A DNA stretch of 64,000 bases. It comes from Hippopus hippopus (Eukaryota; Mollusca; Bivalvia; Cardiida; Cardiidae). The stretch covers positions 15,357,215-15,421,214 of the forward strand of contig OX328112.1 in NCBI GenBank assembly GCA_946811185.2, given 5' to 3'. Of the stretch, positions 28,074 to 38,050 are shown in pieces; the first letter of the stretch is position 1; every line of letters begins with the position of its first letter. Below the pieces are notes generated by a model that searched no databases, had not been told where the DNA came from, and was given only the letters and a program-made list of their open reading frames with translations. The translations under genes were made by a program, and so were the position numbers.

Positions 28074-28493
28074 ACCCTACGTTTACACCATGTTCACGGC
28101 AGCCCCGTTTCTGATAACCGTGGACAAAATGGGATTGACGTAATACAACGCAGAGGAACGGGATAAGCAAACTTGATTGCATCATAACTTACAAGCAGGT
28201 AACAAGCCGTAACAAGACTCGGAGACGATCCATGTTTGGACGTGGAAGCCCTTTTTTCACCGGTATCGATCAGGCCGTAGTAACCCGTTCCGCTCCTGTC
28301 TGTTAGGTTTCTCATCAGCACCGGGAGTGCCGTGGCAAGTTTTTTGACAATCAAAAAATCTAGCCCGGCAACCCCGGCGATTACGGTCTGACAAGTTTGC
28401 TATTCCCGTTCATCTGCGTTGTATTACGTCCATCCCGTTTTGTCCACGGTTGGCAGAAACGTGGCTGCCAGGAACACGGTGTAAACATAGGGT
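28074..28493. mobile_element. 420-bp element with ~100-bp terminal inverted repeats
   Basis: ACCCTACGTTTACACC at the left is the inverse of GGTGTAAACATAGGGT at the right. The arms match over about 100 bp, including GTGGACAAAATGGGAT, ACGTAATACAACGCAGA and the inner end AAGTTTGC. The middle (about 215 bp) is GC-richer than its surroundings and has no convincing ORF. 28494-29035 shows nothing recognisable. Confidence 0.85.
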
Positions 28494-29035
28494 TAGAAAA
28501 GATTGACTGCCTAAGAGTATTTTAACTCAAAGTAACCTTGCCAGAAAATCGCCTCTTTTACCTCGTTGTTTTGCATACTGTCAAAAAGCGAAATTCTTTA
28601 TTAGATATAAAAATGACAAACTGACTCTTGTAAAGAGCGCAAATGAGTAATACTTTCTCTAACATTTTGAGTACCGATATGTTTCAAGATCCATCGTTCT
28701 TATTTTCAGTAATGAGTCCTTTATAAATATGGGTCTTTTCAGATCACAGGATGAAATCAGATCTGATAGTCTGCATTGTACATGTATTGACTCGTAGTGG
28801 TATTGGTTCTCAAACATTACAAGGGAGGGTACTCTTGTTCTTGAAAATGACTTCGGATTTACTCCCTTTGGGGGAAAAAAACCCACCCTAAATTCCACAA
28901 TTTCAACAACATACTTGAAGTGATGTGTTGTTTATAAAGTCTCATGAACATCAAACGCTCTGAAACACGCAAAAATATTTTTGGATTAAAAAAAAAAATG
29001 GCAGGGATTCAAATTTGTAAGTGCATAGGCCTACA

Positions 29036-29265
29036 CATGTCAAACCTTTGCCAAATAATTCCGCGTTTTAACGACCCATAGGAGACGTCTATTGAAAACA
29101 TAAAAGGAAAAACAGAAATGGTAGTAAACCAGCATTTTCTTCCTTTTTCACAATGCTTTCCTATTTCAAAGAAAAATTCTATCATTTGAGCCACATTAAA
29201 TCTGTTACCTGAAAATGCTTTCAATTAGAGTCAGTCTAAAATTTGTCGTTTTAGTAAAGATTTTA
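29036..29265 (+). mobile_element. Family A MITE, diverged
   Basis: CAAACCTTTGCCAAATAATT, imperfect core at about 29105-29155, ends GTCGTTTTAGTAAAGATTTTA. 29270-29800 shows nothing recognisable. Confidence 0.65.
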
Positions 29266-29799
29266 CAACTACAGGGTAAACACGAAGTTAAAAACATCTT
29301 GAAGATACAAAATTTACTTGGATAATAAGTTACATTTTGTGGAAGATCTTTCGCTTAATTATTTCTCCCACTTCGAACTCGTTAGCTAGCTGTGGCAAAT
29401 GTGAATATTGGTCAATGCTTGAGTAGTGTAGTATTTGTGGTCCATTCCACTAGCATAATAGATGTGACTTTCCAGTGCGACGACCAAATTCTTAGATGTC
29501 TACATATAACACGACTGCTCATAACAAGTGGCAAACAAATTGAAAATTAGTTGGATCCCATAATCAAATGCAGTAATTAATATCTGAACGCAAAACGTGT
29601 GAAACGTATTGTCAGTTAAAAAACGTTATTCTGCTTTAAAGACTTAGGTCATATTAATGTCTAAAAAAATCGTACAACGTGAAACCAAGATCAGATTACA
29701 CGTTCTTGATCAACATTTTCTACCAATCAAGTAAACTGACAGCCTGTTATCGATCTTCGTAGCAAATCAAGTAAAACCTAAATGCGCCTCTCATAACTC

Positions 29800-30480
29800 A
29801 AGTTGCTTTTCCAGACAGTGTGGATCAAGATCGGACTGCACAAAACCTACAGTCTGGTCTTTGATCTACTCTGTCCGCTCCTGAGAGATATTCTGACTAA
29901 ATGCGGTTTGAATATGGCTATATCTGCATATTTTTTTTACCGAAAGTGTCCATTTTGTTTACTGGAGTTAATCACCTTTGATTTACTTTTAGGCTGCTAA
30001 GCACGACTCAATGGCCTTTCGTGGACAGTACAGAAAACGTACAGTCTGATCTTGGATCTATACTGTCTGATAAGGAGATGGTTTCCCCAAGAAATACCTA
30101 TGAAAAAGCAAAATTTGGATTCATACTATCGACTTTAAAGTTTCATTTGGCAGGTTTTAACACTAGTTCAGACTGATATGAAAGATCAAGACCAGGATGA
30201 CGCAAAAAGAATATAATCCGACCTATGTGAGTGTCTTGCCAATGCTGTCCTGTTACTGTTTATATAACATAAATCTGAAAATATTTCCACTCATATGTAC
30301 CAAAAATATAAAACATCTCATGGTACTAGTTTAACTCTTTCTATAACGACACCAGAAGCTTCTGTTGACACGTATATCAAGATCAGACTGCACATAACGT
30401 CCGTTGCTTTATTATAGACTATGACCAAACTGTCTCTTGATCTTGCAGTGGAACTGTATTTGTAGCCTTTTATGCAATTT
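29800..30480. repeat. Three family C hairpin MITE copies
   Basis: 29800-29890 (GATCAAGATCGGACTGCACA..CAGTCTGGTCTTTGATC), 29985-30090 and 30330-30480. The last includes the end of the minus-strand gene's 3' region. Confidence 0.6.
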
Positions 30481-30487
30481 ATTTATT
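30478..30487 (-). terminator. Polyadenylation signals of the minus-strand membrane-protein gene
   Basis: On the minus strand AATAAATAAA gives two overlapping AATAAA hexamers about 43-52 nt after the TAA at 30530-30532. Confidence 0.6.
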
Positions 30488-30529
30488 CAGTAATGAAAGA
30501 GATAACACAATCATTGCCATCCCATCAAT

Positions 30530-30841
30530 TTATATCCAAACCCTGGGTAGTTCTTGTGTCAGATGAGAGACTGATCTTCTCCAATCAATATTCGATGCTC
30601 GTTGATGACCGTACGGACTTCTTGCTTTATTGTGTGCTGGTTCGTCGGACCAATATGGCGTATAAGGCGGCCCTGCTGGGAAGGCGATGTCTGCAGGGGA
30701 AGCGGTACTTGTCTCGATCATGATTGGCTCACTGTCGTATGGAATGAAAACAGTGTTTCTGTCTGTGAATGTTGGGATAAAACCGTCCTTGTTTTCATAC
30801 GGATATTGGTCCATATTAGCTCCGTAACGTTTGGCTGGTTT
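30530..30841 (-). CDS. Membrane-protein exon 3: cytoplasmic tail
   Basis: Acceptor cttgtttgtttcag. 103 codons from KPAKRYGANMDQYPYENKDG to PRVWI, then TAA. Eight tyrosines in proline- or acid-rich context, no catalytic motif. The ORF's own ATG (30850) lies in the intron and is not used. Confidence 0.65.
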   Translation of the reverse strand, partial: KPAKRYGANMDQYPYENKDGFIPTFTDRNTVFIPYDSEPIMIETSTASPADIAFPAGPPYTPYWSDEPAHNKARSPYGHQRASNIDWRRSVSHLTQELPRVWI

Positions 30842-33742
30842 CTGAAACAAACAAGAAATATCTTTAAAAAAAAAAGATAGTCGGGGTAAGAGGCACTTGG
30901 ATATGAATACAGTTAAATTCGTTTGCAGTTGATCTATAATATGAAGAGAAATGATGAAAACGATTCTGAAAGTAGCCTCTTTTAAATTGTTTTGCGTATG
31001 GTTGAAAGCGTAATTATCAACATTTAAGAATGGGGAAGCATGTTTTTGTACTTAAATGAAGCACCTTTCAAACATCGACGATTTGTCGTTATCAGAAGGC
31101 GGGGTTTTATCACCCCTCTCAATGCTTGACCACACCCACCTACTCTTACTAGGAGTATTTTAGTAGGAACCCAGTTTCTTCGTTAACAACGCAATAAAAC
31201 CGAGTGTTCCCCTAGGTAGGTATAGTTTCTTGCGAATTGAATCACCAGATTCAAGATATAACATCTTTTTTCATTGTAACAAGAAACGTAATAAGTTGTT
31301 TTACAACCCGTTTTCGTGTAAGACAATAGAGCGGTCGCCTGCGAGGAAAAACGGGTACCAAGCCTCTTACACTAAACAAAATAGAAAACTTGCCAATACC
31401 AATTGCTATTAGTTTACCCATATGATATAGATTATGGATTTTTTGCTAGAGTTTAACATCTGTATGGCCATGAAGTACAACTTTACATAGGTAAATGTGA
31501 GCATTACGTGATTTTTTTAGTCATAAAGACTTTTATCCAATGTCGGTAAATTTCTGATGTGACCTTTATTTTATTGCGTAGTTTACATATATTTGGCCAA
31601 TCACAAAATGTGTAACAATTCATTTCCTCCTAGTACTCGAAATAGGTCAAAAGTGAGATCATACAGCTACGCCGAAAAAAAGACAGCCAAAGTGGTCTTG
31701 TTTAGTATCGCTTTCAATGTTCCTTGGTAACAACACAGCATGGCCATTAGCAAGGGTGTCAACATAACGCAAGTTTCTATAAAATATTCCTACTGGGTAA
31801 CAGCTAACAGTAACTTCATTTCTTAAAAGTAATTAATTGCTCCATAGAACTGAAAAGCAAGAACCTCAATCTGACGCGGTTTTCTACTGTTGGTAGATGT
31901 ATTACTGTATAAACGTGTATATGATTATAAGGTAGCCACTATAGCGGGGCTTGTTAATGCATATTTAGTTTAAACATATTCATTTTACAAGGATTGAGAA
32001 TAAGTATTACAACTTATATGAATCTCTCTGGGAACCACAACGATACTCCTGCCTATGAAAGATCGTTAAGTGGACACCCGCTCCCGGGTATCGAACTCGG
32101 GACCTTATGGTTACGAGACCGGCGCTCTACCTCACAAGCACAGACTCCACCAGTTACAGCGACAATCTCACCAAAGTCTGTAATAATTTGTACACTTTTC
32201 ATAGTGCATCTGTTACAGACACATGTATCTGGAAGGAGAAGGCTTCGAGTGCATGGGTATCCAAAGTACTTGCTTCCGGTTAGACGGATTTGCATGGTAA
32301 ATATACTAGGTAGCGTCCTTTGTATGATCACAGGCCTTTGAAGTTCCTCTGGTCCATCCGGAAACACCAAAATTTTCATTGCTCAATCATTGGACACCGT
32401 TACTAGAAATAGCATAGCACATAATTTACGTACTATCTCTATATCTCTACATAGTGTTAAATGTATGCTATATAGAGCGATGCGCCAATGTGCTGTTTTC
32501 AGTACAGGTGTCCGATGATCGAGCAATAAAAAGTTCGGTGTTTAGTGATATACAAATGGAACTTCAGTAGCCTTGTATCACCAGAAAAAAGAGAAGATTC
32601 TGGTGTCACATCCTGCTTACCTTGTGACGATGGTTACGTCTTTGATACTGGCGAGGTATGTTCACACACAGACATCCACACAGTGCCCCGAGAATCAACA
32701 ATGTCATGGCGGATACAGCGACAAGCACACCAAACTCTGTAATCATTTGTACATTTTTTCATGGTTTGATATTTATTTGTCTTTTCATTTCTCTTCAATT
32801 TGATCCTAAAATTTCCCCCAGGTCTGTTCCATTGAGTAAGTTACATGTAGACCTGCGTTTCTGGTGTTAGTGTGGCAACAAAGAATGATGGCGATCGAGC
32901 TGTACCGATACTGCCATTTTGTACAATGACGCATTTAACACTTTCGTTACGAAAGCATTTATGAAGCAGAGCTCTGTTCTTATTTCCCTAAAATAGCAAG
33001 GCAGTCGAAAGGAAGACCACAGCTCACGGCAGGCAGTTACGAGGCACCATGCAGCGACCGTGTGGCCAGACTGCCGATGCCGCTACAATCCCTTTATTTC
33101 CAATACTGTAATTTCTTTTCCGGCAAAAAGAAAGTTGAAATTGCAAGATTTTCTTTTTCCTTTTTGCTTGAAATATTCCTTAAAAGTCTATGCCAGACGA
33201 CAAAATTCCAGACTTGTCCAGATTGAAAGCATTTGCAGACGACAAATTATATATGGCTCAAGTTATTAGGCCTGTCTCGGAGATAGTAGAAAGCATCATT
33301 GGAAAAGAAGAAAATGTTGTTTACCAGCAATTTCTCCTTTTCCCGCTATTTACCGGCATTGTCTTTTTCCACTATGCTTTCAAAAGCTTTTTTTCTCAGG
33401 GTCGTTAAAACTCGAGATTGTATGGTACAGAGTAAATCCATTTGGACCCAGTAATACTTAGTATTACCAGCAGTCATAAGTAAAGAGACATTATGATAAA
33501 CAACCTGATTGTGTGAAAGTAAAGGTCGGCTCCGATCCGCTTGTAGAAATTGTTGTGGTTATAAATGTTGATGACGATCCTGCCATACCATCTGTTGAGG
33601 ACATGATATCTGTTGATGTTAAATCGATTGTTGTTGAACTCTGTAGATCTGTTGTTGTTGTAGAAGTATCTGTAGTTGTAGACATCGCAGTCACTGAGAC
33701 ACCACACGCTAGAGTGCAGCTGACAGTTAACAGTATCAACAT
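30530..33742 (-). CDS. Predicted single-pass type I membrane protein, three exons, family unknown
   Basis: Minus-strand exons 33742-33505, 32736-32621 and 30841-30530 join in phase (1, 0) to 221 residues. Residues 1-19 (MLILLTVSCTLACGVSVTA) look like a signal peptide. Residues 20-79 are a Ser/Thr-rich, probably O-glycosylated ectodomain. The split codon makes Glu80, followed by the transmembrane segment FGVLVAVSAMTLLILGALCG and a Cys-rich juxtamembrane part (CLC). The tail of about 120 residues starts with a basic stop-transfer cluster (RQYQRRNHRHKKPAKR) and is rich in Pro and Tyr (GPPYTPYW). This is the layout of a small cell-surface receptor or adaptor, but I recognise no family. It is read convergently to the NCKAP5-like gene and divergently from the LETMD1-like gene. 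Confidence 0.6.
30842..31960. other. Intron 2 of the minus-strand gene, first part, no feature seen
   Basis: Unique-looking AT-rich DNA without a recognised repeat, hairpin or coding signal on either strand. Confidence 0.4.
31965..32130 (-). mobile_element. SINE, third type
   Basis: The minus strand has a tRNA-like head (GTAGAGCGCCGGTCTCGTAA, GAGTTCGATACCCGGGAGCG) and ends near AAACATATTCATTTTAC. The same tail end recurs at 42190, 47350 and 61565. Confidence 0.65.
32150..32205 (-). pseudogene. Truncated duplicate of the transmembrane exon's 5' end
   Basis: The minus strand reads GTGTACAAATTATTACAG|ACTTTGGTGAGATTGTCGCTGTA, matching the true acceptor and exon start at 32762-32712, but similarity stops before the membrane segment, where the SINE begins. 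Confidence 0.6.
32378..32527. repeat. Small inverted-repeat element
   Basis: ATTGCTCAATCATTGGACACC at the left is the inverse of GGTGTCCGATGATCGAGCAAT at the right with two mismatches. The middle is AT-rich. Confidence 0.6.
32621..32736 (-). CDS. Membrane-protein exon 2: transmembrane segment
   Basis: Acceptor gattacag, donor CACAAG|gtaagc. It completes the split Glu codon and encodes 38 residues: about 20 hydrophobic residues, then Cys19, Cys21 and Cys23 and the basic RQYQRRNHRHK. Confidence 0.68.
33185..33430 (-). mobile_element. Family A MITE in intron 1 of the minus-strand gene
   Basis: Right arm GACGACAAAATTCCAGACTT, core partly duplicated (two TTTACC..GC segments), ends GAGATTGTATGGTACAGAGTAA. 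32737-33180 otherwise shows nothing recognisable. Confidence 0.65.
33505..33742 (-). CDS. Membrane-protein exon 1: signal peptide and Ser/Thr-rich ectodomain
   Basis: ATG at 33742-33740, 79 codons plus one base, donor TCAG|gttgtt (weak). About half of residues 20-75 are Ser or Thr. An in-frame TAA lies directly before the ATG, which fixes the start. Confidence 0.6.
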
Positions 33743-34385
33743 TTAGTATGGTATAATTATATCTGTAACGGAAACAGAGGAGTTATGAACAGTATGTGAA
33801 ATAGTGGTGCACTGTGTTGACATCGCAGTTACTGAGACACCACACACTAGAGTGCAGCTGACAGTTACCAGTATCCACATGTTGTATTGTATATATCTAT
33901 AACAGAAACAGAGGAGATTTTAGACACAGTGGTGCACTGTTTGGACATTGCAGTTACATAGACAACACACACACTAGAGTACAGCTGACAGTGTACCTTT
34001 GTTGCCAATATCTATATAACGGAAACACAGGAGATTTGAACAGTATGTGAAATAGTGGTGCACTGTGTGGACATCGCAGTTTCTGTGACACACACACTAG
34101 ACAGCCGGCAGTAACCAACATCCACGTGTTGTAAATATCTATGACGGAAACAGAAGAAATTTGAGCAGTTTGTAAGATAGAGGCGTCGGTAGTTATGGAT
34201 ATCGCAGTTACTGAGACACCACACACTTGAGGACAGATGACAATAACCAATATCCACATGTTGCAAATATCTGTGACGGGAACAGAGATTTTATCAGTAT
34301 GTGAAATATTAATAGAGGCGTCGCTAGTTATGGACATTGCAGTTACTTAGACACCACACACTTGAGGACAGATGACACTAACCAA
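33720..34385 (-). repeat. Tandem array of six signal-peptide-like units
   Basis: Units of about 120-138 bp (starts near 33720, 33850, 33985, 34105, 34235, 34370) each resemble the 5' part of exon 1. Translations such as MWILVTVSCTLVCGVSVTAM (33880) and MWILVIVICPQVCGVSVTAI (about 34260) match MLILLTVSCTLACGVSVTAM. Unit 2 is open for 45 codons and ends with a TAA directly abutting, in frame, the ATG of exon 1. Units 3 and 4 are shortened or frame-disrupted. Confidence 0.78.
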
Positions 34386-34454
34386 ACTATAGGCCCATAT
34401 GTAATATTTCAAGCTTTTCGAGGCGTTCAAAGCGTTCAAAGTTTCCGTTCTTAA

Positions 34455-34640
34455 TATCAGTATTTTCCTTTTGCGGGTGAAATGGCTGCTAAAAACTGGT
34501 AACCACCATTGTCTCCTTTTCCCATATAGTATTTTCGATGCAATGAAAGACAAACCTTATCATTTAAGCCAAATTCGATTTGTCATCTGGAAATGTTTCA
34601 ATTTGAACACCCCTGAAATTTTGTCAACCGTAAAAAGTTA
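34455..34640 (+). repeat. Eroded family A MITE
   Basis: Core half (AACTGGTAACCACCATTGTC) and right arm only. Confidence 0.55.
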
Positions 34641-34786
34641 TATCTTGGTTCCATTCACCGTTACGTTATCGGGCAGTTCTGTCCTGGTTGGTGCGGATGC
34701 ATTAGATTCTGTGATTTATTTTTCAAGAGTAAACCAACAGACTCAGTCTGACACACCGATCTACCGACGGAGGGGCGGAGCGACGA

Positions 34787-34815
34787 ACAGACAGACAGAC
34801 AGACAGACAGACAGC
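34787..34815 (+). repeat. CAGA microsatellite
   Basis: About seven CAGA units. 34640-34786 and 34816-35240 otherwise show nothing recognisable. Confidence 0.85.
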
Positions 34816-35244
34816 GCATAGATGAAAAAATAACATACAAATGGGTCAGACAGTTAGATGAAGAACTGCAAAGAAAAGAGAAAAAGATCTAAATAATTAC
34901 CAAGAAGTTTCTCGCAAAAAGCTTTACGTCTATAGTACTTGACCACTTACTGGTCCATATCAAATGTTCAGCGTTAGAGTGACTGACAATTTCAAGTATA
35001 CACCTGTATAGCCACTGCAAATAATTCATGGTAGATTTACCATCTACTGTAGCTGTTGTACCAAGCTCCTGTCATCTTGTTCAAATGCTTCATTAAACAT
35101 TGCGAAAGGTTGACATCCCGTTCTGGTCATCTAGGTTGGTGCAAACGATAATCATTATAGGTCTAAACAATGCAATCATATTCTGGTTTTTTACATCTTT
35201 AAAATTTTGGACTACTGTTATAGGTGGTTAGTTTGAGTTAACTA

Positions 35245-35474
35245 TTAACTTTTTACCAAACGACAAAATTTTAGACTTGTCGAAATTGAAAGCATTTGCA
35301 GACGACAAAATAAATGTCACTCAGAAATTGAAACTTGACTTTAGAAGAGTAGAAAACATTGTGGGAAAAAGGAGAAAATGCTGGTAACCAGCATTTTCTC
35401 CTTTTCCCACAATGTTTTCAGAAAGCTTCTTCCTCTGGGTCGTAAAAACCAGGGATCGTTTGGTAAAGGGTTAA
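35245..35474 (-). mobile_element. Family A MITE, intact
   Basis: TTAACTTTTTACCAAACGAC to GGTAAAGGGTTAA, perfect core, full right arm with AAATTGAAAGCATTTGCAGA. Confidence 0.85.
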
Positions 35475-35483
35475 ACGATTGAA

Positions 35484-35679
35484 TGAGTCATGCTCCACGA
35501 AAAGGTGGTTACTGCATCTGCAAGTCTTGAACCATGTCAGCCTGCACAATCTGCCCAGGCTGACATGGGTCAAAACTTTTTGCTAGAAGGCAATTTTCTG
35601 CATGTTTTAGGACCAGTCGACCTCATGATCCAGTTGGTTGGAGATGCATTAAACCCCTTTTTGCCACAGCACGGCTCAA
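35484..35679 (+). mobile_element. Family B MITE, shortened
   Basis: TGAGTCATGCTCCACGAAAA to CTTTTTGCCACAGCACGGCTCA, with the inner repeat GTCAGCCTGCACAATCTGCC..GGCTGACATG. Confidence 0.7.
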
Positions 35680-35811
35680 AATTTCTAGCCAAAAGTAAAC
35701 GCTCAAATATTGCGACTTCAAGCTTCTTTCTCACCGGATAAATTTCACAATATCGGTCAGTTCTTTGAAGTCTGGTCCCGATCTACTCAGTCGGCAAAAG
35801 CAAAATGAGTC

Positions 35812-36130
35812 GTCTACGGCCCCTAACTCTCATATTAAATGACAGAAGTTGCCGAGATTGGCCGAATAGCCTTTACGAATACGTCGATATTACACGATTT
35901 TTACCGATGAGTTAGTGAGTCATCGGCCCCTAACTCTCATATTAAAAGACGAGAGCTGCCGAGATTGGCCGAATAACCTGTACGAAAACGTCGATGTTAC
36001 ATGATATTTACCGATGAGTTAGTGACTCTACGGCCCCTAACTCTCATATCAAAAGACGGAAGCTGCCGAGATTGGCTGAATAGCCTTTACGAAAACGTCC
36101 ATGTTTACCGATGAGTTAGGGGCCGTAGAC
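35812..36130. repeat. Three ~107-bp tandem units closed by an inverted end
   Basis: Begins GTCTACGGCCCCTAACTC and ends GAGTTAGGGGCCGTAGAC, a perfect 18-bp inverse. Between them three units each have CGGCCCCTAACTCTCATAT, GCCGAGATTGGCCGAATA and TTACCGATGAGTTAG. 36131-36200 shows nothing recognisable. Confidence 0.85.
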
Positions 36131-36199
36131 CTTAAGCTGCCAAAGGATTAAGTGTGTGTTTGGTTGCTTTATTTTGGATGGCATGATTAAAAGTTTAGT

Positions 36200-36990
36200 C
36201 CACTGAAAGTCAGAAGAATTTTTATTTCACGTTCCGAGTGTGCAGTCTGATCTTGATCTACGCAGCCCGCAAAAATCCCCATCATTTCGCCTTTGACTCT
36301 GAAAGGATTAAAAGAAAATCCAGTTACCGGCTTTGATTTCAAGTATCTTTCTAAATTACAGATTATTAATATGAAAAGGTTCGATACATGGATCCATATA
36401 CGTGAGAAGACATATGCTTCAAGGCACACACACAAAAAAATGTCTCTCAGATGCGGTTCTGCTTTACAAAAAAAAAAAACAAGTTTGACCAAAATCATAG
36501 TGGTCGGTCGCTATTTTTAGTGCGTCACAACAAACAAGTCCGGTGTTTGTTTTCAATTACCTCTAGTGACCGCTGTCGGACACGGTCGGTCAAGCGAAAA
36601 TCTCGGTACTAGACAGTACTGGGTCGCTATGGTTCTGTTCAAGGCAAAGTAGGTAGGTTTGCCCAAGGGCACCCCTCAAAGACTGCCGTGCTTCTATTGA
36701 AGATCGGACCCTTGACTTCTGGATTGCATATCCTACTTTTTCACCTAAGAGTCACGCACGATCCCCTTAGCCTCTAGGGTTCCAGTCCGTTCATTTTTTT
36801 CCTTTTTCTATCATTCGGACGTTACTTTGTCAAAAATGATAATAACGGATAGTTGCCAAAGATCGACAGCAGACCGAGATTAGGACAGTGTGATACGAAG
36901 TTATCAATACATTTTTACCGCTTAGACCCAGGCTAGATCTCTCTGTACGGAAATAAGAAAATGCTGAATGGGCGATGCGGCGTCTGGAAA
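36200..36990. repeat. Family C fragment, possible SINE remnant
   Basis: 36235-36265 carries GTGCAGTCTGATCTTGATCT. 36650-36775 (TTGCCCAAGGGCACCCC..) loosely matches the minus-strand SINE body at 40100. The rest shows nothing recognisable. Confidence 0.35.
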
Positions 36991-37013
36991 GCTGTAACGA
37001 TGCTGGGGTTTTT

Positions 37014-37545
37014 AACCCTATACCACACAATCACGTGTGTTAACGACCACGATGAAACAGACTTTTGGGGACATTGATTTGTTTGATTGTTTGGAGTTTA
37101 ACGCCGTTTTAACAGCGTAAGTCAGATCACGGCTGTCAATGCACCTATGCATACATGTGTTTCAGGCTGACTTTCTCACACAAGTACTGATACAACTTTC
37201 TTTCTAAGCCACTGACTACTTTTCTCACATGCATCAGAGGCGAGAGGCGAAATATTGCTGGAAGGAAAGATTGCCACAACTGGGTATCGAACTCGCAACC
37301 ACCAAGTCAGGAGTCAGGTACGCTAACCACTGACCTACCCGGCCGGGCTTTGGAAACATTGAGGGAGAAGGAGAAAATACAGGTAGCATAACCAGCAATT
37401 TATCCTTTTCCTACAATGTTTTATACTGTAGAAAAGACAAGTCATAATTATCATGAGAGCCACATAAATATTCAAGCTGTCGTCTGCGAATGCTTTCAAA
37501 TTTGAAAAGTCTAAAGTTATGTCGTTTTGTAAAGAGTTGAGTATA
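37014..37545 (+). mobile_element. Family A MITE split by a SINE
   Basis: Left part 37014-37075 (TTAACCCTATACCACACAAT..GGGGACATTG), then a SINE, then 37345-37545 (GGAAACATTGAGGGAGAAGG, core, right arm, GTAAAGAGTTGA). Confidence 0.8.
37076..37344 (-). mobile_element. SINE, fourth type, inside a family A MITE
   Basis: The minus strand has a tRNA-like head (GTAGGTCAGTGGTTAGCGTA, GGTTGCGAGTTCGATACC) and a tail with GGCGTTAAACTCCAAACAAT. The flanks CTTTTGGGGACATTG / CTTTGGAAACATTG look like an aged target duplication. A sister copy lies at 44255-44510. Confidence 0.75.
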
Positions 37546-37861
37546 CATGCAGATGAAGATCGCATGACTTACTAATTTCTATCTCATCGTGTAGAATTCA
37601 CTTCGTTATTTATTTTCTGGACTATTTGACTAAAACAGTCCCCGGTTTGCAATAGCTGTGCTTATTCATCAATGAATAAGTGTTGAAACTATATTTATCA
37701 GTGTGCAGCCCTGGTGGAAAGACGACGGTTTTCAGTCTAGTTCCGGAACGGCCGAAGTTTACACCCGACCATGATACGTCACAGGGGGAATAGTCAGTTT
37801 CAGTTTTAGGCCGATGCCAACCATGGAACCGAAATGATTTTCATTCAGAATCATTTATACC

Positions 37862-37996
37862 ATGTCGAAGGGCAATGGCATTACACGGTTTGAAGATCTT
37901 CCATCAGAAATCCCAACTGGCAGTACTGTTGAGAGTGGCCAGACCCTCTGTATGTTTACCAGGGCTAAAAACATGTTCAACTTGGAACAATTATGA
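37862..37996 (+). promoter_or_regulatory. Overlapping upstream ORF of the LETMD1-like gene
   Basis: ATG at 37862 is 13 nt before the LETMD1-like ATG, in another frame. It opens 44 codons and ends in TGA at 37994-37996, inside the main coding exon. If transcribed, scanning ribosomes would meet it first. Confidence 0.5.
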
Positions 37997-38050
37997 CAGA
38001 TGCATTATTCTTCAAAACCAATATGCAAACGACAATCTATGTCAGTTAAG
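37875..38050 (+). CDS. LETMD1: LETMD1-like exon 1: start and mitochondrial presequence
   Basis: ATG at 37875, 58 codons plus two bases, donor TTAAG|gtatgt. It encodes MALHGLKIFHQKSQLAVLLR and 38 more residues, basic and without Glu or Asp until residue 41. Phase 2 fits the single base that opens exon 2, giving Arg then LYSTQ. Confidence 0.8.

Noticed and set aside
28659..28898. 79-codon minus-strand ORF
   Set aside because: Isolated, without homology I recognise or splice context.
32053..32379. 108-codon minus-strand ORF with Cys-rich content
   Set aside because: Made of a truncated exon duplicate and a SINE head; not a continuous gene.
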